DNA of 64,000 bases from Desmodesmus armatus (lineage: Eukaryota > Chlorophyta > Chlorophyceae > Sphaeropleales > Scenedesmaceae), in NCBI GenBank assembly GCA_007449985.2, contig VIIQ02000180.1, forward strand, positions 89,501-153,500, given 5' to 3'. Of this stretch, positions 10,701 to 22,700 are shown in pieces. Made by a program: the position numbers and the translations under genes. Numbering within the stretch: position 1 is the first letter of the stretch; each line of letters starts with the position of its first letter. Under the pieces are notes generated by a model. It made no database searches, was not told where the DNA came from, and saw only the letters and a list, made by a program, of their open reading frames with translations.

Positions 10701-13700
10701 GCGGCATCTGAGCTAGCCTCTGCACTAGCCTCAGCCTGTGCAGCTGCTACCTGGACAGCAGCAGCAGCTTCTGCAGCGGCGGCTGCAGCAGCAGCAGCAG
10801 CGGCAGCATTGCTGCCTGCACCAGACCATGCTGCCGACAGCCCTGCAGGAGACGGGTCAAACCACGATCCTGGCGCAAAGCTGATGCACAGGGTAATGGC
10901 AGAGATGTACCACTCCTCCAAGTACAGCTTCAGCCGCCGGCTGATCGCAGGTGCTGCTGCTGCTGCCGGGAGGTTTGGCGGCTGCACAGGGGGCCAGCTG
11001 TGCTGCAGAGCGACGCCTGCACTCCCGCAGCCTATGGCAGCTATGGCGCTTGTGCTGCGCCCCAGCGCAGGCACGCCTTGCACCCTCGCGCTGCTGCAGC
11101 CCTTGGGAACCAGCATTGCCCCAGGCCCTCGCTTGCACCAGCTGCTGCAGCGGCAACTTGCACCCCAAATTCTGTCAGCTGCTTGAGGTGCTTGCCCTCT
11201 AGGCTTAATGCCAGCGGTGACAGCTGCAGCCCCAGCTGTTCTACACACACCACACCGGATGGCTGCGTGCGCCACACTGTTGCCAGCAGCCCCAGTGCTA
11301 AGTGATGCGGCTGTAGGACCTGCACTGCAGTGTGCTGCTGCTGCTGCGGCTGAGAGCCCTCCTGCTGCTGCTGCTGCAGCCTGAACCTCTGAGATGAGGA
11401 CCTGCTTGGCTGCTTGACAGGACCAACAGGTCCTCCCCCTGACGGCGCCGCTTGTGCAGAGTGACCGGCGCTCGGCACCTGGCTGGGCTGCTGCAGCTGC
11501 TCTTGCAGCAGCAGCTCGGTTGCCACTGCTTGAGCTATGCTGTCCGCATCAAGCCCAGCCACCTCAGCTGCAGCCGCCGCAGCAGCTGCTGCTGCAGCCG
11601 CTGGTACAGCCGCAGCCGATCTCAGGTCTGCCGGTCCTGTCTCTGACCGCACGCCTTGGGTCTCGTCAGCAGCCTGCTGCACAGCTGCATCACTCAGCCC
11701 AGCAGCAGCTGCTGCTGCTGTTCCTGCTGCTCCTGCTGCTGCTGTGGGGTTCCCACCACCCCCTGCTGAGGAGGGCCCTGGAGGGTACACCACCCCAAAC
11801 ACCGACCGGCTGACTGGGGTGGCCAGCATGAGGGGGTACTGACAGCCATACAGGGTGTTCTCCACTCGCATGCTGGCGATGGCAGCACCCACAGCATTGC
11901 GCAGAGGGTCCTGGCAGAACCTGACCCGCACGCCCCGCACACAGCTGTACAGAAGCTCACGGGAGTCCGACACCAGCGACACCCCGCAGCCATCCAGCGA
12001 CAGCCGCACATCGAGGGATGGCGCTGCGATCCTCAGTGCGTCAGCACTGCTGCTGCCAGGCATGATGTGGCTGCTAGGGCCGCTGCTGGTGAGTGCTGGG
12101 CTGGGACTTGCACCAGCAGCAGCAGCACTGACGGCAGCAGAGCGATCCGCAGAGTCAGGAGCTGCCAGAAACGCTGACAGCAGCCGCAGCGTGCGGTTCC
12201 TGGCATTCAGCTGCTGGGCTGCACTGCCGGATGAGGACGCAGCAGCGGCGGCAGCAGCTGCTGCAGCGCTGATCGCACTACCCTGGCTGCCCGATGCTGC
12301 CGTTGCCGATGCTGCAGCGCTGCCTTGCAGGCTGTTGGTGCTGCTGGGCCGGCTGAGGCTAGGCTGCTGCTGCTGCTGCTGTGACAGCGCTGCTGAGCTC
12401 CTGTAAGAAGCCAGGCCTGCTTCTGCCACAGATGCAAAGGACCCCCTGCTACTGAAGCCCTCCAGGCCACTGCCTGCCGGCAGCACCTGTGCAGGGGGCA
12501 CTGCAGGGACCAGCAGTGGCTGCTGCAGCAGGTGTGAGTGCGTGTCCAGCACTCGCAGGACGCGCATGGGTCCCTCGGCATATGTGCTGATCAGCAGCAG
12601 CCGCTTGGAGTGGCTGCGGGAGAGGTGGTCCCTGCTGCTGCTGGGAATTGCCACCCTGCGCACTTGGCCGACCCGCTCCAGAGCAAATTCACCGAGTGGC
12701 CTGTGGCCCCTGAGGAACAGCAACACCTGCAGCACAGCCAGCAACACATGTCTTATCTGTTGTGCATATGCTGTTATTCTACAGACCCTGGGCATGCAGC
12801 GACTTCAGCCCTTTCACCGTAAGCAAGAAGCAGGTTCAGCTGCTGAACAGCTATTTCTTGAGCGTCTGTGTGATGTTGGTGAATTTTTCAGCTGCCAGTC
12901 ACCTTGTGTGGCATCGATGGCTCGTCCCAGGCATATGGCAGGCTGCTGTAGGGCCTCAGCACATCCTCCTGCTCAGCACACCCGGCCTGCTGCACATGCA
13001 GGACCTCTGCGCTGCAGTTGTCGATGCGGTACGGTGCAAAGCCACCCTGACGGCCCGACAGCGTCGCGACGATGCCGCTGCTGGATGCGGCGACGTCCAG
13101 CTGCAACAGCAACGTCTCACCGCGGCTGCGGTGGCGGATCCTGCAGGGGCGCACACCAATACAACAGCACTCTTCGCGTTTAGTTGCTCATAGGGCAGCC
13201 CGCAAACACACATCAACGTCTCAAGCAGCCTGTCAAAGCACACACAGTTTCTCGTCTCATCAATCTATGACCCTGAAGTCAGTCCAGACACCCAAAGCGC
13301 GGCTCCTTCACCCCCAGATTGCTACAGCACCCCTTGAGAATTTGAGAATTAAAAGAAATAAAAATGCACACCAAACACCAAAGATTTTCAAACAACCTCT
13401 GCGTTCTGATAGCATGTGTGCTCACTTGACGAGGAACTCCCCGGGTGCGTCCACAGACGCAGCGCCCGACCATGACCAACCCGGCTCGTCCACCCGGAAC
13501 TGCAGCTTCAGTGGTAGGGCTGCGTTGGGCCACAGCACACAGCAATGGCCCCCTGGAGGCACCGTCTGCAGCACAAGCTCGCTGTCATACTGCCTGAGCT
13601 GCACCTCGCTGGACAAGGTGTTCACCAGGAGGTATGTTGGCAGCAGGTGCACAGCCCAGGCCCCACCACCACCAGGGATAGCCGCTGTGTGCAGAGACAC

Positions 13701-16700
13701 GAAGCAGGCTCCCTGCTCCTGCTGTCCCGCGGCTCCTGCAGCCCTGCCTCGTGCACCAGACCTCCTGCGGACTGCTGCTGTGGTTGTATCACCCTGCCCT
13801 CCGGAAGCAACCCCAGCACTGGCAGCACCGCCAGCAGCAGCAAGGGCTGATGCTACAGCCCCTTGACGGCCTGCTGACGCCCCTGCTGCAGCTGCTGTGC
13901 TGGCAGGCATACTCAGCGGCAGCTTCACAATGCTGCACGGCCCAGGGCTGGACTGAGAACCCAGCAGCGGCACCTTGGCAGGCAGTGACCACTGTGCAGG
14001 CAGGTGCTGCATGCCCTTGCTCATCAGAGCAGCTGCCACAGCAGCAGGAGGCGCACACAGCTGCAGCTCTACATAGCCACCTGCGCTGCCCGCAGCAGCA
14101 ACCACTTGCGCGGCCGCTGTCCCACCCACTATGCCGCCAGGGGTACTGCTGCTCCCGCTGCCACCGCCGCCACCACCCTCCGTATGCACGGTCCAACCAC
14201 ACATGACCGGCACAGCTGCCACAGGGGCGGTTGAGTCGCTGCCAGCAGCATCCATCACTGCGGTGCTTCTGAAGGACGCTGCATAGCCAGGTGGTGCCCC
14301 CGACGCTGCGCCCCCAGCAGACCCAGGCATGACACCACGCGGCCACGGCTCGCTGCTGTTCCCTGCTGCTGCTACAGAGTAGGGGTCTCTTGCCGCAGCA
14401 GCGGCAGCAAGGTCAGCAAACCCAGCGCCGCTCCAGGAGCCAGAGGGCCTCCTGTGCAAGCCGTGCTGCTGGTAGACTGCAGCTGCTGCAGCTCCCTGAG
14501 GTGCCAAACCTGCAAGGCCGGGCCCTGCTGGTGCAGCGTGTGACACCGCAGACGCCACGCTGTGCTGGTTGTAGTGGCTGTAGTGGCTGTACCCGCCATG
14601 AGTGGCCGACCTGATGGATGGTGGGCTGTGCTCCCTGGCATTGCTAAAGAGCTCCGCTTGGCTGCCAGGCAGCTGGGAGATGTAGCTGACAGGCGAACCT
14701 TCCCTCCTGGGGACCTGCCACTGCAGCTGTGCCTGAGGCTGGGGCTGCAGTCCTGGCAGCAAGCCCTGGTACTGCTGGCCTGGAGGGTCTGCCAGCAGCT
14801 GGTCTGCTGCAGCGGCTGCGGCAGCTACCCGCTGTGCCATTGCCGCCTGGGGCGCTCCAAGCAGCCCAGATGGGGCCGCAGCTGCTGCAGTGGCAGCCTC
14901 TGCTGGGGCGGCAGCTGCCGTTGGGGCCCCAAAGGCTGCGGCAGCAGCTGACAGTTGGTTCAGGTCCCCACCGGCCAGCAGGGGCAGCCAGCCACTCATG
15001 TCGGGCTTCATCAGTGGTAGCACAACAGCTTGGCAGCCCTCCACAGGGACGAGATCCCCTGCTGATGCCGACTGTGGCAGCTGAGAGGCAGAGCTGCCAG
15101 CTGCAGTCGCTGCTGCCGCCGCCTGCTGCAGCTGCATCTGCTGCAGCAGCCGGTGCTGGTGTGTGGGGCTCAGCAGGTCAAAGCTTGAGCAGCCAGCGGG
15201 TGCAGCAGCATCACTACCCTGGACCTCTAATTGAGGCTGCAGCTGCTGCGGCAGCCTGCCGCTTGCAAGCATGTGCAGGCCAGATGAGTGGCGCCTGGTG
15301 CGGATCGTCCTCAAGAGGCCGCCAGCCTCGGCTGCCCCCATGTGCTGCTGCACAGGTGCTCCTGCTTGGGAGTCGATGTCCGCCCGAGTGTCAACAGCAG
15401 GTCCCACAGGGGTTATACTTGATGCGGACCCAGTTGGGCTGATAAGCTGTAGAGCAGCCTGTATCTGCGCTGCAGACGCACTGAAGGACCTGCGCACAGG
15501 CAGATGGTGTGCTTGCGCCTCGTGCTGTGGCCGCTGCTCAAAGCTGTCAGGCAGCAGCACATGCTGTGTCAGCAGCGCCCCGCTGCCCCCTTGCGTGTGC
15601 TGCGGCGCAGCTGCCACTGCAGCAAACGGGGAAGCTGTGTAAGGTGCACCGCTGGGCAACACAACCCCCTGCCCCTGGTGATCCCCCCTAGAGAGCCTGC
15701 GCTGCTGCAGCTGCTGCATGGGTGTTGCTGCAGAGTGAGTGGTGGGTCCAGTACCTCTGTCTACTGCTGCTGCTGGCGTGACTGCTAGGAACTCCAGCCC
15801 TGCTGTGCTGACCAGGGAGGGTGTCGAGCGGGAGCGCTGCAGAGCAGAGCCACTGCTCCTGCCAGCAGACGCATCAGAGCGCCGAGCTACCGCCCAAGCA
15901 GAGGCTAGGGAGGACGGTGGGTGTGTGGCACCTGCCCCACCGGCCGCCCCAAGGCTTGCTAGGTCCGAGCTGCTACCAGCAGCCTTACGGTTGGACATCC
16001 AGGGGTAAGGCGGCAGCCACAGCACCTGACTGCTGCCACTGCTGCTCCCGCCCCAGTGGACGCCTGCAGGGCCTGCACCTGCAGCAGCCGCTGCTGCTGA
16101 TGCTGGTGATGTCGCCCCAGTACGTGCTCCAAAGCTGTCCATGGCATTGACGCCTGTTCCTGCCTCACGGATAGCTACCTGAGACCCCAGGCAGTTGAAC
16201 AGCCACAACGAGCAGCTCACAGAGACCGTCAAGCAGCCAGTGAGCCTGCTGCGGCTGGTGCGCAGCAGTAGCACCTGCGGTGGCTGGTGTGCCTGCAGCC
16301 CACTGAGCACCACCTGGCGCTGCTCTAGGAGCTGCAGGACGTCTGCAGCAACCCCACCTGATGCTGCACGCCCTGCACCCTCAGCACCTGCCTGTATCAT
16401 GGCCCCTGCATCAGAGTGCCGGGTGTTTCCAGCAGCACCCACAGCAGCGTCCCGCACTGGCCCGCCACTGCTGCTGCTGTAGCGTGGAGCAGCACCTGTG
16501 CCGGGGTCGCTGCCACCCGTGCACCCCTAGAGCTGACAGCAGCGTTCAGCGGGATCCAGGGGCTGCTGTGGAACCCCGGCACCTGCACCCGTAGCTTGCT
16601 GTAGTAAGCAGCCTCGCAGCCATACAGCGGCAGCTGCTGCCTGCTGTCTACCATAGCCGCCAGCCCCCGCACCTCGCCCTTCCCTGCCACCACGGACACA

Positions 16701-19700
16701 TCAAGTGCAACAGGCAGCTGGTTCACAAGCACTGCAGGAGGCTCGACCACCAGCTGCCACAGGGTAGCAGCAGCTGAGGCAGACCCTGTAGAGCCACTGC
16801 CACTGCCCGGAGCGGCTCCGGCAGCAGCCCTGCCCCTGCTGTAGATGCTGCCGCTGTGGCTGGTACCAGAGCCTAGTGTATGCCCATCGTGCACAGCGAC
16901 TCCAGCCGGCCATGGCCTTGCTGCCGCGCCAACAGCCAGCACCAAGCTGCCAACATCCCCTGCAGCCGTCGCTGCTGAGGGGCCGTCCATGGGGTTGCTG
17001 GCAGGATTCGCAGCACTGACACCCCCAGGGCTCGTGCCGTCGCCACCGGCGTCTGAGGTGCAAAGGTGAGAAACTGGGAGCTGGCCTTGGGAGCGGCGGC
17101 AGCAGCAGCTGCTGGTTCGTACCAGAAGCCTGATGTGGCTGTGGTGCTGCTTGGCTTAGGCAGCATGGCGTACACGTCCAGCGCCCTGCACCAGCTGTAG
17201 CTGCAGGGCAGGCCCTCGGGACGCAGGCACAAGCTGGGGCTGATGGCTTGCAGCACCTGCAGCAGGACAAGCATAACAGCACAGCATGAGCGGGGGGGGG
17301 GGGAGCCAGAGAAGCAGCACGGCCACAAATAATTATGGCAAAACAAGAGGCTTCCTGTTGGGGCCAATGGCTCCTGGTAGATCACTGATCGAGCTGGTCA
17401 GTGCCACTGCAGTTTGCATAACTGCAGTTGTTGGTGCCAGCACTAACACTTAAATTTTGCCACGGCGGCAGGAAAGTCCCTACCAAAGCCGCATCACACT
17501 GCGATGACCAGCAGCAACAATAAAATGAATTGGCCGCCTCACCTGCACAGGCAGCCACACAGCGTCCCCTGGTGCCAGGGTGGCCAGAGGCAGGGGCTGT
17601 GCAGACAGGCCCATGGGTGACAGACAGCCCAGCTGCAGCGTGAAGCCGCTGCCGTTGACAAGCTGGATGTTGCTGTGCACAGACACCAGGCGGCCACCAT
17701 AGCGGTGCCGAGACACCTCTACCACCAGGGAGAATGCTTGCCTGGACCGCCTGCAGCAGTAGCAGCAGCAGCAGCACATGCAAAGGGTGAGGGAATCAGG
17801 ATGGGCTTGGCCAGCAGGAGCCGTAAAAGCCTGTCAGATCACTGCAGGGTTCACTGAGGCTGTCGTCAGTGAATGCTCAACAGTTGTTATGTGGCTGCGA
17901 GCCTGGCAAGCATGATGTGCAGGAGCTGCACATCCAGGCAGCACAGGACATCAACTGGAAACACACATGTCCAGTGGGCTCTGCGCCACCTGCATACCTG
18001 CCAACAACACCACTTGACGTGCCTGGGCTCAGCACCCCTCCAGCAGCCAAGCCCCTCAAAGGATGCACACTGCAGCCCATCTGGCTCAGTGCAACAGGCC
18101 CCACCACCTCCACACGTCCAGCAGCTTGAACATACAGCAGCTGGGACTGCTTCACACCGCCGCCGCTGCTGCTGCTGGTTGTTGCCGCACCGGCTGCATC
18201 AGCACGTGCAGCAGCAGCTGCTGCTGCTGCTGGTGGTGAGGTCTCTGCTTTGGAGACAGGCGGCGCACTGCTCTGCCCTTGCTGCAGCTCTTGAAGCTTG
18301 AAACAGGTGTCACTGACACTCCCCTGCTCCACGAACCTCCCAAAGTACCCAGCAGCGGCCACATCAAGCACGCGCAGAGGCACAGGCGTCAGGTGCCCTG
18401 CCTGCCCTCGCGCACTCGCACTCGCCCTGCTGCCTGCCGCTGCAGATGCCAGCGGCCTGACAGGGCTACTGCTGCTACTGCTGCAGGTCCCTAGGGCGGC
18501 TGTAGCTGCTGCAGGCTCCAAGACAGCATCAGCGACAACATAACTCAGTGGTGCACCAGTCTCATTCACCAGCCAGCAGCTTGCACCTGCCGCGCTCACG
18601 CTCGACCCTGCTGCTGGTGCCGCGAGGTGCTGCAGCAGCTGCTGCATCAGCGCCTGCTCGCTTTGCCAGTTTTTGGCGGCTACAGCAAGAGCTTGCAGCT
18701 GCTTGAGGGCAATGACGCTGCTGGGTGCGACTGTCAGCTCCAGCATCTCACTGCTGCTGACGGTGGCTGTGATGCGGCTGCCGGAACCTGGTGAGCCTGA
18801 AGCCGTTCCTGGGGATGCGAGGCGCACACCAATCTGCACAGCACCAGACAGGCCGGGACAAAAGTACAGCAGAAGGGCATTCAGTGATGCTAGCACTTTG
18901 GTCGGCCTACTGAGTCAAGCCTCGCTCGTAAAAGGCATTGGCGGATGATGGATGCAGTCGCCATGAAAGCCCCACAGTCAGTCAGCCAGCCAACACACTT
19001 ACCTTAAAGGCCCAAGGGTCCAGCACAGGCTCCCATCCTAGCTTGTCGACACTGTACACCCCGGCCCGCACACGTGCATCAACCTCCACCTGCACCGCCG
19101 CCTGGCCTGAAGCACCCTGCTGAGCCCCGCATGGCTTCAGCAGCTGCAGCCGCACCCTCAGGGGCGTTAGCGCCACCTCCATTAAAGGAGTGCTGCATGT
19201 GCTGAACGGTGCGTACCCGGTGGGCGGGGACAGCTTGAAGGGCTGCTGCTGTTGCACTGGGGACTGCACTGAGCTTGTACTGAGGCCAGCACCTGCACCC
19301 CCTGGGCCCCTGTCAGGGCTGCTGGAAGTGCTGCCATTTCGGCGGGGGGACAGATGCTGCTGCTGTTGCTGCAGGAGCCAGGGTTCGGGCTCATCTGTGC
19401 TGACCAGGACTGCCACCGTCTGCACCGATACTGTGATGCTGCTGTCTGGCATGTCAGCGGTGTGCTGCTGCTCCATGCTGCGGCGCCGCATGCTGCTGCT
19501 ATTGGCAGCGTATGCATCGGCGCTGCTGACGCCGCTCGGTAGTGACGCTGCTGCGGCGAGAGCACCAGCACCTCCGCTGATGCGTGCCTGCTGGGCAACT
19601 GCGTCTGCAAATGCTGACGCTGCTGTGTTGCTGGGCGCAGCATAGGGGCTGGGCCCCGCCATGGCCGCTGCTGCAGTCAGTGCTGGGACCTGCTGCATGA

Positions 19701-22700
19701 GGTGCTGTTGGATGTTGAGCAGCAGCAAGAGCCGCGTGGTTGACACCCAGCCACTGATGCTGCCAACCGCCACCTGCAGATGCTGACCGACCTGCTGGGT
19801 GCCACGCCCTGTGGGCCTAACCCCAGCACCACCCTGCATGCCTGCGGGACTGCCTGTCGAGATGCAGATACCTCGGACCAACAGCAGCAGCAGCTGCTCC
19901 TGCTGTGCTGACAGCCCAGCTGAGCCGCTGCCAGCAGACACCCTGCCGGTGGATACATCCCAAGGTGCAGCCCCGAGCTGCACGGCCACGGTAGGGATGC
20001 GTACTTGCTGCACCCCGCCGGGCTGTCCATCTGCCGGCACTGCTATGTCAGCCTCAATGCTCAGCCTCACACGCACCACCTGGGCCTCAGAGGTCACCGC
20101 ATGACCCCCAGCCATAGCAGTGCTGTGCTGGGCTGCCGTGAAGCCCTGCTGGGAGCCACCCAACCCAGCAGCAGCCGCAGCCGCAGCAGCAGCAGTGGGC
20201 GTAGTGGGTTCACTGCCGGCCGGGTCCATCCAAGGCCCAAAGCCCCCACTCATCCTGCGCCCTGCCTGCTGCTCCTGCAGCCCGGCTGAGTCTTTGTGCG
20301 GCGCACACCTGCTGCTGCGCCCGCTGCTGCTGCCGCGCATGTGCAGTGTGCGCGGCTGCAGCATACCGTCCTGCATGTCTGGCGGCACACACAGCACCAC
20401 CTGCAGGTCTTGCAGCCCAACATGCAGCTGCGCTAGCCGCTTTTGACGCCGCTGCTGCGGCTGCTTTGCAGACCGCTGGGGCAGCGCACCCTGCACGGTG
20501 CCTGACCTTGCAGCAGCAGGCTTGCGTGCAGCGATGACAGCCTGCAGGATGCAAGCTGCCACAAGGTCCCAGTGCTTGCTGCTGAGCTGCAGCTGCAGCC
20601 CTGATGCAGACACTGATGTGACCTGGCGCTGCCTGCATGCTGCACCTCTGCAGGCATTGGCTACAGCTGGGTCCTGTGCAAGCACCTCATCCTGCCAGAC
20701 TTCAAGCTGGATGGCTGGGTGTTGCTGGAGGGGCGCTACACCTGCCAGGCCGAGAGCAGGAGAGGCTCCCACAGAGGTCCCTGCAGTGCTGCTGCCTGGG
20801 ACAGACAGGGACACCAGCAGCCACCTTGCTGAGACCTGGCAGCCCTGCCCACTGAACCCTGCAAGGGGCAGCAGGCTCCAGCAGTGGAGCCATGTGCTGT
20901 CCTCATGCCCATCGTCACTGTTTGGACCGTCTGCGAGGTGATGCACGCTGCGCGGACTACCGACACCAAATGCGGAAAGCCTGTCAGCTTCGTCCTCGGA
21001 ATCGCCGGCAATTGAGTAGAACTCGACGTCGGCATCTGTGCAGCCATCATCGTGCCCCTGGTGGCTGTGTGCACTCGGCGCTGCTAGCGGGCCCACCAAG
21101 CTGCCTCTGTACGAAGCTGCTGGTTGGCCGATGCCAAACTGCAGCGCACCCATGGGCATGCCACGCCGAAAGCTGCTCGACCAACGGACGTTGCTAAGCC
21201 GGCCAGGCGGTGACCGGCCAGACGCCTGCAACCCGACCTCCCGCCAACTGCTGTACTGGACGTCTGAGTGCTGCTGCTGCTGGTGCTGAAGTTCATGCGA
21301 TGCGGCTGGCGCAGCAGCTGCTGCCCCATAGGTGCTTGAGCCGGTTGGCCCCATGTTTCCTGCCCCGCTGCCCCAAGTTGGCAACACACTCAAGCTGCCT
21401 GCAGCATGGAGCCAAGAGGGAGACATGCCTTGCGGGGAGTGCCCGGGCGGGTCTGCCTGCCACCATGCTGCAATGATGTTGCTGCTGGGCCCAACTGCTG
21501 CTGCAGCCTCAGCAGCAGCAGCAGCAGCCCCTGCTGGCACCGCCTGCTGCACACCTTGCAGCGCCTGTGCTGCCTGCTGCTGCTGCGCTTGCATGCCAAG
21601 TGCAGCACTCAGGCTGCTGCTTCGAGCAGTCCTCCAGCTGCTAGTGCTGCGCAGGGAGCCCGAATCCCTAGGTGTGTAAAACCCTGAGCCCTCAACACTG
21701 CTGCCCACCAAACTGGCAGCATCACGCCAGGACTCCTGTGTGGAGAGGAACCGCGACAGCGTGGCATGGCTGCTGAGCTGCTGTGCTGGGGTGTCCATCC
21801 TACCATTGGCTTGGACCCCTGCGGCAGCTGCGCTTGACGTCTGTGAAGACTGCCGCCGCCACATGCTGCCTGCACCCTGCTGCAGGTACCCCCTGCTGCC
21901 AAGCCCCTGCGAGAGCCACGCTACTGCAGGCAGCTGGAGTGCTGGGTATACCGCCCGCTGCACCCCAGCTGACTGCCCAAGCCCAGGGGATGCAGCCTCG
22001 GGCGACTCTGGTACTTGCCCAGGGGTCCTTGCACCATCTGGACCCAGGCCCTGATGGTGTGGCTGTGGGTGCGGCTGCTCGTATAGATCAGGTGTTGTCA
22101 ACGGCTGCCCTGTGGCCTGCTGGTGGTGCTGACCCTCATCCTGCTGTATCGCTGATACCGTCAGGTCCTGCCAGGAGATGCGGGTCCGCTGCAGCACAGC
22201 CTGCGCCTGTCCAGGCTGTGAGGCTGCTGTTGCTGCAGGGTCGCGATTTTGCTGCTGCTGTAGTTGACGGGCGGGGTGCTGCATCATGACTGCCTGCAGC
22301 TGCTCCCAGTGAAGCAGCAGGCCCTTGTCTGATGTGCCATCTGCAGGCAGCAGGAGCAGCTGCACATCCCCTACCTCTACTTCAAAGTGCCGGAGCCGCT
22401 GCTGGCTGGGCTCATTACATGCTGCCCCAGGTTGATGTTGCTCCCCCTGAACTGGCTGTTGCTGCCTGTCCTGTGCTGGTGCTGAATTTGAACCACCGTC
22501 TGCTTGCCTGCCACTCCCGGCAGCAGGCGCTGCCCCTGATTGCTCCCCGTGTATTGGCTGTTGCCTGTCCTGCGCTACGGTGTGATTGGGAATACTGCCA
22601 TCTACCCGCCTGCTACTGCTGGCAGCAGCCGACCATGCTGTCCACTGCTGCTCTTGCCGGTTGACAAACTGCGTTAGATGCTGCAGCTGCAGTGGCCTCC

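Noticed and set aside
10410..11186. Plus-strand poly-Ala open frame of 258 codons
   Set aside because: Antisense to VPS13 exon 13; arises from CTG tracts.
11119..17090. Programmed ribosomal frameshifting in VPS13
   Set aside because: Three sites in one gene, no slippery heptamer or downstream structure seen, and similar one-base deficits in other genes make consensus error far more likely.
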